Positions 1-6,150 of a stretch of 6,722 nt of DNA are shown here, piece by piece. The position numbers and the translations under genes are program-made. Every line of letters starts with the position of its first letter. Within the stretch, counting starts at the first letter, position 1. The notes under the pieces were generated by a model. The model was given only the letters and a program-made list of their open reading frames with translations, searched no databases and had not been told where the DNA came from. The DNA is from Lachnospiraceae bacterium (GTDB lineage Bacteria > Bacillota_A > Clostridia > Lachnospirales > Lachnospiraceae). Location of the stretch: positions 1 to 6,722 of the forward strand of contig JAISHZ010000289.1 in NCBI GenBank assembly GCA_031262285.1, written 5' to 3'.

Positions 1-1769
1 ATATCCATAGATCCGCAGACTTTCTCAACGACGACGGTCTGATCTTCCATACCGGCATTCCAAAGAATCAAATTATTACGCATGAAATCTTTATTTTCAG
101 ACAAATCGCGTCCAGCCAACTCTTCGTATTGTTCTTCGGTGATCGCATAGGGATAGTGATCCGCGCTTAAACAAATGACAGTGTTATCCAATTTCCCGGC
201 AAGCTCCAATTGCTCTAAAAGATATTCCAGAGCCTTGTCCAACTCGATATGACACGCGATGTAAGCTTGCGCATTCTCTGACAAGGGGAGGTTTGCAACA
301 GCTTCTTGATTTTTGCGTGACATGGCGTTCCCGCCGAAGTTATAGTTCATATGTCCCGATACGGTCATGTAGTATACATGAAATCGATCCTGTTGCATAT
401 ATTCCGGAATCGTACCTTGCATCATTTCCAGATCGGAAGCCGGCCATTCCTTGGGATGCTCCATGGGAAAGATAGACTGCCCCCATTCCTCTGCATTCAA
501 GTTGCCCAATGTCGCTGCTTTGAAGGTATAACCCAAATTGTTGTGTGTAATATTTCTTTGATAATAAGACAAGCTATTATTGTGATACGCCATACTCGAG
601 ACACCCTCTAGTGCAAAATAGCGAGGCAAGGTGTATGCCATATCATTGGAACCACTCTTTCTCATGCTGAATTGCCCATCGGGTATCAAACCGGTACAAT
701 TAATATATTCCCCATCGCTGGTACTCGTTTGCCAGAGGGGGACATAGAAATTGGGGAATACAAAGCCGCTATGCGTCAGCCGATACAAAGTCGGTGTCAG
801 ATCTTCTCGTACAGCATAAGGAGAAAAACCCTCTGCAGTAATATAAATCAAATTGTATCCTTCAAAGATTCCCGTATATTCATTTCGATTGGTTGGTCTA
901 AGATCACGAATATAATTCGCAAGCCATGTCTCATCGTCAGATTCTGACAGCTCAAGTAATTGATCAAACAAAATAGGCAAAACATTGGGGGATGTATCCG
1001 GTTGCTGCGCTACCGGTTCTGCACTAGGATCCGTCGCCGGTGGTTCTTCCGATTCGGGTTCCACAGATGAATGGATCGGTTCGACTTGTGCAATAATTGG
1101 TGGTACACCGGGATTTTCGGTCATCGCCTCCTTGAGATTCTCATAGGTTCTACCGATCAAAAGAGCAGTGTCTCTTTGAGCCAAAGTCAGAACGCCCATA
1201 TCTTCGGCTATCGTAAGGGGATCAAAAAATTCATGATATTCTTCATAGTATTCTTGACTTGTCATTTTTCCGCCAAGTATGATCCCGATAGAAAGTAGTA
1301 TGCCACCTAATGCCAAAAATAGAGACATCAATTTTTCGAATCCACCAAAACGAGGTAAGATCCATACCTTTTTGCGGAAAAGAACTGCCAAAATGATCAT
1401 CGGTAAAGCTTGAAGCAACAAAAAAGGAGAAGTAATCCCAACGCCCACCAATGCTTCGCGCCAGTAATTGGTCAAGGCATCTTGTCCACCTTGGATGGTT
1501 GCTTCCCACAAAAGAGGCTGCTTAAAAATATTCATGTAGACCATCTGAGCGGCAAACAAAATAAAAATCGGCACAAGTGTCAAATACAAACAACGCTTTT
1601 TCCATTTTTTTGGAACACTACCGATCAACAGTGCGATCAATCCCGAAACAATCAATATAAAAGGGATGGTCAATACCGGCGTTCCGATCGTAATACCGAA
1701 ACAGCCGAGATGATAGATAATTTCCATATAAAGCAGAATACCTGCCAGAACGCCCCACAATAATAACAT
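1..1769 (-). CDS. LTA synthase family protein (membrane sulfatase-fold phosphoglycerol transferase), 3' end cut by window
   Basis: The frame stays open from an ATG at 1769 to the left edge (589 codons), so roughly the last hundred residues are missing. SD GGAGAA precedes the ATG. Five hydrophobic segments lie at about residues 1-20, 24-50, 58-77, 106-129 and 147-166. A Pro/Glu/Ser-rich linker follows (about 225-262), then an extracellular alkaline-phosphatase-superfamily domain from about 302. Family active-site signatures are present: YITAEGFS (Glu313, metal), TSTSDGEY (Thr350, the expected nucleophile), SGHMNYNF (His473) and SADHYPY (Asp537-His538, metal). Order and spacing match LtaS of Staphylococcus. 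The family moves glycerol-phosphate from phosphatidylglycerol onto a lipid-linked acceptor outside the membrane. It could be a primase or another phosphoglycerol transferase rather than the main polymerase; substrate is inferred. It lies 72 bp downstream of spoVAE on the same strand, with no clear terminator between them. Confidence 0.93.
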   Translation of the reverse strand, partial: MLLLWGVLAGILLYMEIIYHLGCFGITIGTPVLTIPFILIVSGLIALLIGSVPKKWKKRCLYLTLVPIFILFAAQMVYMNIFKQPLLWEATIQGGQDALTNYWREALVGVGITSPFLLLQALPMIILAVLFRKKVWILPRFGGFEKLMSLFLALGGILLSIGIILGGKMTSQEYYEEYHEFFDPLTIAEDMGVLTLAQRDTALLIGRTYENLKEAMTENPGVPPIIAQVEPIHSSVEPESEEPPATDPSAEPVAQQPDTSPNVLPILFDQLLELSESDDETWLANYIRDLRPTNRNEYTGIFEGYNLIYITAEGFSPYAVREDLTPTLYRLTHSGFVFPNFYVPLWQTSTSDGEYINCTGLIPDGQFSMRKSGSNDMAYTLPRYFALEGVSSMAYHNNSLSYYQRNITHNNLGYTFKAATLGNLNAEEWGQSIFPMEHPKEWPASDLEMMQGTIPEYMQQDRFHVYYMTVSGHMNYNFGGNAMSRKNQEAVANLPLSENAQAYIACHIELDKALEYLLEQLELAGKLDNTVICLSADHYPYAITEEQYEELAGRDLSENKDFMRNNLILWNAGMEDQTVVVEKVCGSMD

Positions 1770-1841
1770 AATTCTCCTCGCCTTGATCAGACACGTATTG
1801 TTTTGCATCTCAAAAAAGACATTTGTGTGGTAGCGGATAGT

Positions 1842-2201
1842 CTATTCAGATTTTGATTTTGATTGAAAGAAAAAGCTTGCCAAATAGCCGAATATCAGTG
1901 CTGCGGATGTGCCGACAGCGCCGGCTTTCAAACCTCCCGCAAAGAGACCAAGAACACCTTGTTCGTCTACCGCTTCTTTGACTCCTCGCATCAAAACATT
2001 CCCAAATCCCAACAGAGGAACGCTTGCACCCGCACCAGCGAAATCCAAGAATGGCTCATACAACTCAAAGAGTCCCAAAAAAGCGCCGACCACGACCAGT
2101 AACACCATGATCCTACCCGGCATCATTTTCGTTTTTTCCATTAAGATCTGAACGATCACGCAGATCAAACCACCGACTACAAATGCTTTTACATAGTCCA
2201 T
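1842..2201 (-). CDS. spoVAE: Stage V sporulation protein AE (SpoVAE/SpoVAEB type)
   Basis: A 119-residue, very hydrophobic protein with hydrophobic segments at about 4-20, 31-48, 57-72 and 84-110 and a short polar tail (QSKSKSE). Recognisable SpoVAE signatures are the conserved PGRIMV stretch (28-33), GAGASVPLLGFGN (56-68) and the glycine-rich FAGGLKAG with FGYL near the C-terminus. With SpoVAC and SpoVAD, SpoVAE belongs to the inner-spore-membrane machinery that moves Ca-dipicolinate into the forespore and out at germination. I chose the ATG at 2201 because AAGGGAG lies 8 bases upstream and the length fits the family (about 116 residues). An in-frame ATG at 2237 would add 12 residues but has no SD. 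The usual partners spoVAC and spoVAD are not upstream; ridA is. No convincing sigma-G site was seen in the 141 bp upstream. Confidence 0.93.
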   Translation of the reverse strand: MDYVKAFVVGGLICVIVQILMEKTKMMPGRIMVLLVVVGAFLGLFELYEPFLDFAGAGASVPLLGFGNVLMRGVKEAVDEQGVLGLFAGGLKAGAVGTSAALIFGYLASFFFQSKSKSE

Positions 2202-2342
2202 ACACAGACTCCCTTCTTTCACTTGCGGATAATACATCAGTGTGAATATTCATGCACACACGGAATGTTGCAAAGATGAGCGTAACAAAGGTAGTCTGTG
2301 TTAAAGTGTAAGAATTTATACTGTGTTGTTACGATTCAAAGC

Positions 2343-2717
2343 TTATTTGATAAAAGCAATTGCTTCGACTTCACATAGAACATTTTTCGGCAGAGTCTTC
2401 ACTGCAACACAACTCCGTGCCGGTTTCTGCGTGAAAGAAGCTGCATAAATCTCATTAAACGCAGCGAAATCACCCATGTCCGCCAAGAAGCAGGTAGTCT
2501 TCACGACATCCGAAAAATCAACTCCTGCCGCGTTTAGGATGGCGCCCAGATTGTGCATGACTTGTTTCGTCTGCCCCTCGATGGTGTGATCGCTGACAAG
2601 ACCGGTGGAGGGATCGAGTGCAATTTGCCCTGATGTAAAGAGGAAATTGCCCGCTTGAACCGCTTGTGAATACGGACCGATCGCTCCAGGTGCGTTTTGT
2701 GTCTCTATTTTCTTCAT
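2343..2717 (-). CDS. ridA: RidA family reactive enamine/imine deaminase
   Basis: A 124-residue protein that is full length for RidA (YjgF/YER057c/UK114). RidA trimers hydrolyse reactive enamine/imine intermediates such as 2-aminoacrylate formed by PLP enzymes like threonine dehydratase. The family pattern is complete: APGAIGPYSQA (9-19, with Tyr16), FTSGQI (27-32), NLGAIL (56-61), and the C-terminal block ARSCVAV...LPKNVLCEVEAIA. This places the substrate-binding arginine at Arg101, cysteine at Cys103 and the acidic residue at Glu116, with the same 15-residue Arg-Glu spacing as E. coli RidA. Start ATG 2717 has AGGAG 4 bases upstream; this SD is the 3' end of the 69-bp leader repeat at 2719-2787. 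A sigma-A-like promoter lies at 2832-2860, giving a leader of about 110 nt. It reads in the same direction as spoVAE but a functional link is not apparent. Confidence 0.95.
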   Translation of the reverse strand: MKKIETQNAPGAIGPYSQAVQAGNFLFTSGQIALDPSTGLVSDHTIEGQTKQVMHNLGAILNAAGVDFSDVVKTTCFLADMGDFAAFNEIYAASFTQKPARSCVAVKTLPKNVLCEVEAIAFIK

Positions 2718-2785
2718 ATTGCTCCTGTCTGCGCGCCAAAGGCGCGCGTACCAATCAAGGTGTTTGAAAGTTCCCTAACTTTCAA
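2714..2785 (-). other. Possible leader ORF inside copy A, TTG start, overlaps ridA start
   Basis: TTG at 2785 opens a frame of 23 codons (LKVRELSNTLIGTRAFGAQT...) ending in TGA at 2716-2714, which overlaps the ridA ATG as ATGA. An AGGAG lies 4 bases before the TTG. The same frame is open through the repeats at yjfB. It may be translated and coupled to ridA, or may be open only by chance because the hairpins constrain the sequence; no protein family is recognised. Confidence 0.25.
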
Positions 2786-2787
2786 AC
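2719..2787 (-). repeat. 69-bp two-hairpin leader repeat, copy A (upstream of ridA)
   Basis: Read on the minus strand: a perfect 11-bp stem GTTTGAAAGTT / AACTTTCAAAC with loop AGGG, the linker ACCTTGATTGGTAC, then a 7-bp stem GCGCGCC / GGCGCGC with loop TTT, then AGACAGGAGCAA and the ridA ATG one base later. The AGGAG of the repeat is the ridA SD. Directly upstream (2788-2800) GCAGATAGGAGCA matches the repeat's own 3' end (GCAGACAGGAGCA) at 12 of 13 bases. That is either a remnant of a preceding tandem unit or a duplicated insertion target. Confidence 0.9.
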
Positions 2788-2800
2788 TGCTCCTATCTGC
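2788..2800 (-). repeat. Remnant 3' end of a second leader-repeat unit
   Basis: On the minus strand GCAGATAGGAGCA abuts the 5' end of copy A exactly where one tandem unit would end, as happens between copies C and D. The unit body upstream is not recognisable, so it may be a decayed copy or a target duplication. It also provides an SD 4 bases before the TTG of the possible leader ORF. Confidence 0.55.
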
Positions 2801-2831
2801 TTATTTGTTCAAGCTTTCTATATTAAACGTC

Positions 2832-2860
2832 ATTTTACAAGATGGGGAATTACTTTGCAA
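2832..2860 (-). promoter_or_regulatory. Sigma-A-type promoter candidate for ridA
   Basis: On the minus strand TTGCAA (2855-2860) and TAAAAT (2832-2837) are separated by exactly 17 bp. The -10 matches 5 of 6 and the -35 matches 4 of 6 consensus positions. Transcription would begin near 2825, so the mRNA leader would contain the remnant and copy A of the 69-bp repeat. Confidence 0.6.
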
Positions 2861-2872
2861 GGGGTTCACGCA

Positions 2873-2900
2873 TTTTTGTATGATTCAACGTAGTTATAAT
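2873..2900 (+). promoter_or_regulatory. Possible promoter for the aldo/keto reductase gene
   Basis: A perfect TATAAT -10 lies at 2895-2900. The -35 is poor (TTTTTG at 2873-2878, 16-bp spacer). The leader to the ATG would be about 105 nt. It is back to back with the ridA promoter, so the two genes may share a divergent control region. Confidence 0.4.
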
Positions 2901-2941
2901 CAACTTGCTTGTTTGTTTTATGTATGTTAGACTTACCGGAA

Positions 2942-2955
2942 AGGGTTGGAACCCT
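2942..2955. promoter_or_regulatory. Short palindrome AGGGTT-GG-AACCCT, possible operator
   Basis: A perfect inverted repeat with 6-bp arms and a 2-bp centre lies about 40 bp downstream of the putative TATAAT and 57 bp before the reductase ATG. A position just past a promoter suits a repressor site, but a single palindrome of this size can occur by chance and the regulator is unknown. Confidence 0.3.
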
Positions 2956-3011
2956 GATGATAATCAATAAGTAGTGTTTATGCTTCAACTGGTAAGCAAG
3001 GAGGAATGGAA

Positions 3012-4145
3012 ATGAGTGAGATTGCTTCAAAAATGGCAAAACTGGGATTTGGATTTATGCGACTTCCGCAAAAAGACGGTGTAATTGATTTGCCGCGATT
3101 ATGTAATATGGTAGACGACTATATGTCTGCTGGATTTAACTACTTCGATACTGCTTATGTATATCATGGCGGAAAATCTGAAGTGGCGATCGCTGAGGCA
3201 GTGGTTGCTCGTTACCCAAGAGAAGATTTTATGGTTGCTGACAAATTACCTGCTTGGGAACTCAAGAAACCGGAAGACAACGACAGAATCTTTGAAGAAC
3301 AATTACGTCGTACGAATTTGGAGTATTTTGACTTTTACCTTCTACATAGCGTAGAAGATGGCAGTAACTATGCTATCTATGAAAAGTACGGCAGTTTCGA
3401 GTGGGCGATGAAAAAGAAAGAAGAAGGAAAAATCAAACACTTTGGATTTTCTTTCCATGGTTCACCGGAATTGTTAGAAAAAGTATTGGATAAACATCCG
3501 GAAGTAGAATTTGTTCAGATTCAACTCAATTATTTGGATTGGAACAACCAAGTCGTTCAGTCAGGGAAACTCTATGAGATCCTCAAGAGAAAGAATGTAC
3601 CCATGATCGTCATGGAGCCAGTCAAAGGCGGAATGTTAGCCAATTTGGAGCCCGAACTGGAAGCAGCGATGAAGGCTGTACGACCGGATGCGTCTGTAGC
3701 ATCATGGGCAGTACGTTTCGTCGGCTCCTTAGAAGGCGTGATGACTGTACTGAGCGGTATGTCGGATGAAGAGCAAGTATCTGATAATGTCCGTACCTTC
3801 ACGAATTTTGAGCCACTGACAGAGGATGAATACCAAGTGCTCAATACGGTAGTCAGCAAGATGCTCAATATGCCGCTCGTCGCATGTACAGCCTGCCGCT
3901 ACTGCATTGATGGCGATGATAGCTGTCCGAAAAAGATCAAGATCCCGGATGTATTCCGCGCTTTAAACACGGTCAGAATGTACCCGGGAGATTTTAGATC
4001 ACGTATGTTCTACAATTCGATGGTATCCACCTCCGGTAGAGCCAAAGAATGTATTTCTTGCCGTCGATGCGAACGTGTTTGCCCGCAGCACCTTGAAATC
4101 GTCGAATTACTCAAAGAAGCAGCCGGTCATTTAGATAAAGAATAG
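3012..4145 (+). CDS. Aldo/keto reductase with C-terminal 4Fe-4S ferredoxin-like segment
   Basis: A 377-residue protein. The N-terminal TIM barrel (about 1-285) has the AKR pattern: LGFGFMRLP, then FDTAYVYHG with catalytic Asp46 and Tyr51, Lys78 in VADKLP and His112 in YLLHS. HFGFSFHG and VMEPVKGGML follow. The C-terminal part (about 290-360) has two cysteine groups, Cys292-x2-Cys295-x2-Cys298-x6-Cys305-Pro and Cys347-x2-Cys350-x2-Cys353-x3-Cys357-Pro, expected to hold Fe-S clusters. This architecture is common in anaerobic clostridia as 'aldo/keto reductase, 4Fe-4S binding'; the physiological substrate is unknown, and it is probably a cytosolic oxidoreductase. I chose the ATG at 3012 because AAGGAGG (2998-3004) is 7 bases upstream; the in-frame ATG at 3006 is only one base from that SD. 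No terminator follows, so the thioesterase and cvfB could be co-transcribed. Confidence 0.93.
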   Translation: MSEIASKMAKLGFGFMRLPQKDGVIDLPRLCNMVDDYMSAGFNYFDTAYVYHGGKSEVAIAEAVVARYPREDFMVADKLPAWELKKPEDNDRIFEEQLRRTNLEYFDFYLLHSVEDGSNYAIYEKYGSFEWAMKKKEEGKIKHFGFSFHGSPELLEKVLDKHPEVEFVQIQLNYLDWNNQVVQSGKLYEILKRKNVPMIVMEPVKGGMLANLEPELEAAMKAVRPDASVASWAVRFVGSLEGVMTVLSGMSDEEQVSDNVRTFTNFEPLTEDEYQVLNTVVSKMLNMPLVACTACRYCIDGDDSCPKKIKIPDVFRALNTVRMYPGDFRSRMFYNSMVSTSGRAKECISCRRCERVCPQHLEIVELLKEAAGHLDKE

Positions 4146-4179
4146 CAAGCCTACGCAGTAAATAAATGCTAGATTGGAA

Positions 4180-4248
4180 GTTAGAAAGTAAGAGAACTTT
4201 CAAACGATTTGATTGATACGCGTGCCGTTGGCACGCAGACGGGAATAA
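4180..4248 (+). repeat. 69-bp two-hairpin leader repeat, copy B (upstream of thioesterase)
   Basis: Aligned to the other units without gaps: GTTAGAAAGT / ACTTTCAAAC (one mismatched pair), linker GATTTGATTGATAC, then GCGTGCC / GGCACGC with loop GTT, then AGACGGGAATAA. The second stem differs from copies A and C by a compensated pair (T-A for C-G). This is the most diverged copy: its SD is GGGAATAA, and the TTG that opens the leader frame elsewhere is TAG here. It fills most of the 109-bp gap between the reductase and the thioesterase. Confidence 0.85.
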
Positions 4249-4254
4249 ATGTGA

Positions 4255-4992
4255 ATGTATACTTTTGAAGGGCGGATTCGCTACAGTGAGTGCACAAGTG
4301 ATGAGTGTTTAAGTTTTTCATCATTACTGGATTATTTTCAGGATTGCTCCACCTTCCAGTCAGAAGATCTGGGGGTGGGCATCCGTTTCTTAAAAGAAAG
4401 AAATCTCATCTGGGTATTGGCTTCTTGGCAGATCGAAGTGATACGAATGCCTCATCTGTTGGAAGAAGTCGTCATCGGGACATTTCCGTATGAATTCAAA
4501 GGATTTTTGGGTACAAGAAACTTTTGTATGATGACGAAAAACAAAGAATACTTGGCAAAAGCCAATTCTATTTGGAGTTTGGTGGATCTCAAAACGCAAA
4601 AACCCATTGCGGCTCCCTCGTATTTATTGGAAAAGTATGTATTAGAACCTAAGCTCTCAATGACCTATCTACCACGCAAGATTATTTTGCCTCCCAACGA
4701 AACACTTGAAGAACCCATTGTAATTAAAAAACATCATTTAGACAGCAACAACCACGTCAATAATGGGCAATATATCAATATGGCTTTGGAATACCTACCG
4801 GATGGATACCAATTTGGTACTATGCGCGCAGAGTACCGCAAACAAGCATGGTTGCAGGATGTTCTATACCCCTGTCATGCACAAGAGGAAAATCGCTTTA
4901 TCGTTTCTTTGCGAAATGAAGAGGGAATTGCCTTTTGCAATGTGGAATTTCGAAGGGAAGTCAACCTTACACAAATGGATGCAACAATATGA
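4255..4992 (+). CDS. Acyl-ACP thioesterase (FatA/FatB-like, bacterial)
   Basis: A 245-residue, two-hotdog protein of the acyl-ACP thioesterase family, which hydrolyses acyl-ACP to free fatty acid and ACP in the cytoplasm. The N-terminal hotdog (about 1-130) carries YSECTSDECLSFSSLLDYFQD, then WVLASWQIEV and FKGFLGTRNF. The second hotdog holds LDSNNHVNNGQYI (162-174), equivalent to the plant DxNxHVNNxxY block, giving likely catalytic Asn165 and His167 with Asp163 nearby. Chain-length preference cannot be read. The ATG at 4255 is the only sensible start: the upstream ATG and GTG at 4249-4253 hit stops in their own frames. The SD is the weak GGGA at 4241-4244, part of repeat copy B. Its stop overlaps the cvfB start (ATGA at 4989-4992), so the two are translationally coupled. 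Confidence 0.92.
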   Translation: MYTFEGRIRYSECTSDECLSFSSLLDYFQDCSTFQSEDLGVGIRFLKERNLIWVLASWQIEVIRMPHLLEEVVIGTFPYEFKGFLGTRNFCMMTKNKEYLAKANSIWSLVDLKTQKPIAAPSYLLEKYVLEPKLSMTYLPRKIILPPNETLEEPIVIKKHHLDSNNHVNNGQYINMALEYLPDGYQFGTMRAEYRKQAWLQDVLYPCHAQEENRFIVSLRNEEGIAFCNVEFRREVNLTQMDATI

Positions 4993-5852
4993 TCAAACTG
5001 GGTGAAGTGCAGGAACTTGAAATCGTCAAGGTAGTGGAATTCGGTGTGTATCTGGCGAAGCCGGGTGCAGATACGAAGATGAAAGTCTTGTTGCCTAAGA
5101 AACAAGTTCCTCCGGAGCTTACTCTCGGTGATTCGATAGAAGTTTTTGTTTACCGAGATTCCGATGATCGTTTAATAGCCACTGTGAGGCGCCCATTTCT
5201 ATTACTTGGGCAGGTGGCAGTTCTTCGCGTGGTTGAAGTAGGACGGATTGGCGCTTTTTTAGATTGGGGATTGGAGAAAGATCTCTTGCTCCCTTTTCGC
5301 GAACAGACCAAGCGATTACACAAAGAAGAACGTATCCTGTGTGCGCTTTATATTGACAAAAGTGAACGACTATGTGCCACGATGAATGTTTACCCCTATT
5401 TGCGGCAAGATAGCCCTTATCAGAAGGGCGACCAAGTAACCGGTTTGATTTATGAGACCAGTGAAGAATTTGGTGCATTTGTGGCAGTTGATCACATATA
5501 TTCAGCATTAATCCCACGACAGGAATGTTATGGAAGAGTGGTAATCGGTGAAGAGATCAATGCACGCGTGAGTTTCGTCAAAGAAGACGGAAAGCTCAAT
5601 TTAAGTATTCGAGACAAAGCATACCTACAGATGAAAAAAGACACCGATACGATCCTCACTATGTTGGCTCAAAGAGAAGGGCGATTTCCATTTACGGACA
5701 GAGCGCCTGCAGAATTGATTTCTAAAGAAACCGGCATGAGCAGAAAAGAATTTAAGCGAGCGATCGGCGCTCTATTAAAATCAAGGCAAGTAGAAATCAC
5801 CCAAGATGCCATTTGTTTACGTAATCAGACACAACACGAAACAGCGCCCTAA
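4989..5852 (+). CDS. cvfB: CvfB-type S1 domain RNA-binding protein
   Basis: A 287-residue protein matching the CvfB/YitL layout. There are three S1-like OB folds at about 1-65, 70-135 and 144-210 (the last with the classic FGAFVAVD and NLSIRDK), then a winged-helix-like C-terminus (about 220-280, ISKETGMSRKEFKRAIGALLKS...I). CvfB of Staphylococcus aureus binds RNA and affects virulence gene expression; here the role is probably general RNA binding or post-transcriptional regulation. The ATG at 4989 overlaps the thioesterase stop as ATGA and begins exactly at the first S1 strand (MIKLGEVQELEIV). An in-frame ATG at 4935 would add 18 residues encoded within the thioesterase and not part of the fold. 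There is no strong SD of its own, consistent with translational coupling. No terminator was found downstream. Confidence 0.92.
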   Translation: MIKLGEVQELEIVKVVEFGVYLAKPGADTKMKVLLPKKQVPPELTLGDSIEVFVYRDSDDRLIATVRRPFLLLGQVAVLRVVEVGRIGAFLDWGLEKDLLLPFREQTKRLHKEERILCALYIDKSERLCATMNVYPYLRQDSPYQKGDQVTGLIYETSEEFGAFVAVDHIYSALIPRQECYGRVVIGEEINARVSFVKEDGKLNLSIRDKAYLQMKKDTDTILTMLAQREGRFPFTDRAPAELISKETGMSRKEFKRAIGALLKSRQVEITQDAICLRNQTQHETAP

Positions 5853-5968
5853 CAGGTACTGTATCACGCTATTCCAATCTATGAAAACTACCATACGATG
5901 TTATTACATACAATTAAGTAAGTGATAGTCATACGAAAAGTATATTGTGTTACTCGATTAGCGCATTA

Positions 5969-6022
5969 GATTTGGAATACGTAACTTGAGCGTAGCCTTA
6001 GGTTCGGAATACATGACTAGAG
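5969..6022 (+). repeat. Imperfect 22-bp direct repeat, 32-bp period, upstream of yjfB promoter
   Basis: 5969-5990 and 6001-6022 match at 17 of 22 positions; both contain TNGGAATAC followed by GTAAC or ATGAC and end in GAG. The 32-bp offset is about three helical turns, which would put two bound proteins on the same DNA face. The second copy overlaps the proposed -35. It may be a pair of activator sites or an old duplication. Confidence 0.45.
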
Positions 6023-6045
6023 AACCACTGAAATGTGGTCGATAT
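6018..6045 (+). promoter_or_regulatory. Sigma-D (flagellar, sigma-28) promoter candidate for yjfB
   Basis: TAGA (6018-6021), a 16-bp spacer and GTCGATAT (6038-6045) resemble the consensus TAAA-N15-GCCGATAT, with 7 of 8 matches in the -10. Transcription would begin near 6052, giving a leader of about 170 nt that contains both tandem 69-bp repeats. The promoter type agrees with the motility annotation of the gene. Confidence 0.5.
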
Positions 6046-6081
6046 AAGAAATGAGGTTACCCTCAAAAAAGGAGCTGCCAA

Positions 6082-6150
6082 GTTTGAAAGTTAGTGAACT
6101 TTCAAACGCCTTGATTAGTACGCGCGCCATTGGCGCGCAGACGGGAGCAA
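6082..6150 (+). repeat. 69-bp two-hairpin leader repeat, copy C (first tandem unit)
   Basis: GTTTGAAAGTT / AACTTTCAAAC (11-bp perfect stem, loop AGTG), linker GCCTTGATTAGTAC, GCGCGCC / GGCGCGC (loop ATT), then AGACGGGAGCAA. It is nearest to copy A in sequence and abuts copy D with no intervening base. Upstream, AAAAAAGGAG (6065-6074) looks like an SD stranded about 147 nt from the yjfB ATG. It could be the gene's original SD before the repeats entered. Confidence 0.93.

Larger units (their letters stand above)
5853..6080. other. Intergenic region before the yjfB leader repeats
   Basis: No credible gene on either strand. It holds an imperfect 22-bp direct repeat (5969-5990 and 6001-6022), a sigma-D-type promoter candidate (6018-6045) and an SD-like AAAAAAGGAG (6065-6074). 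The 5853-5960 part is A/T-rich and shows nothing I can name; no terminator for the cvfB operon was found. Confidence 0.6.

Noticed and set aside
1410..1763. 117-residue plus-strand ORF
   Set aside because: Antisense to the membrane segments of the LTA-synthase-like gene, rich in Gln/Asn/Arg as expected for a complement of hydrophobic codons, with no SD.
2202..2237. Upstream ATG for spoVAE at 2237
   Set aside because: It has no SD, adds polar residues before the first membrane segment, and makes the protein longer than the family.
3006..3011. Start of the aldo/keto reductase at the first ATG
   Set aside because: Only one base separates it from the AAGGAGG SD; the ATG at 3012 has the proper 7-base spacing.
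4146..4179. Terminator between the reductase and thioesterase genes
   Set aside because: No GC-rich stem followed by T's is present; hairpin 2 of copy B has no T-run after it, only the SD.
4935..4988. Earlier in-frame start for cvfB
   Set aside because: The extra 18 residues are encoded inside the thioesterase, have no fold match, and the ATGA overlap at 4989 gives the natural start.
5119..5517. 132-residue minus-strand ORF
   Set aside because: Antisense to the well-supported S1 domains of cvfB; composition is not protein-like.
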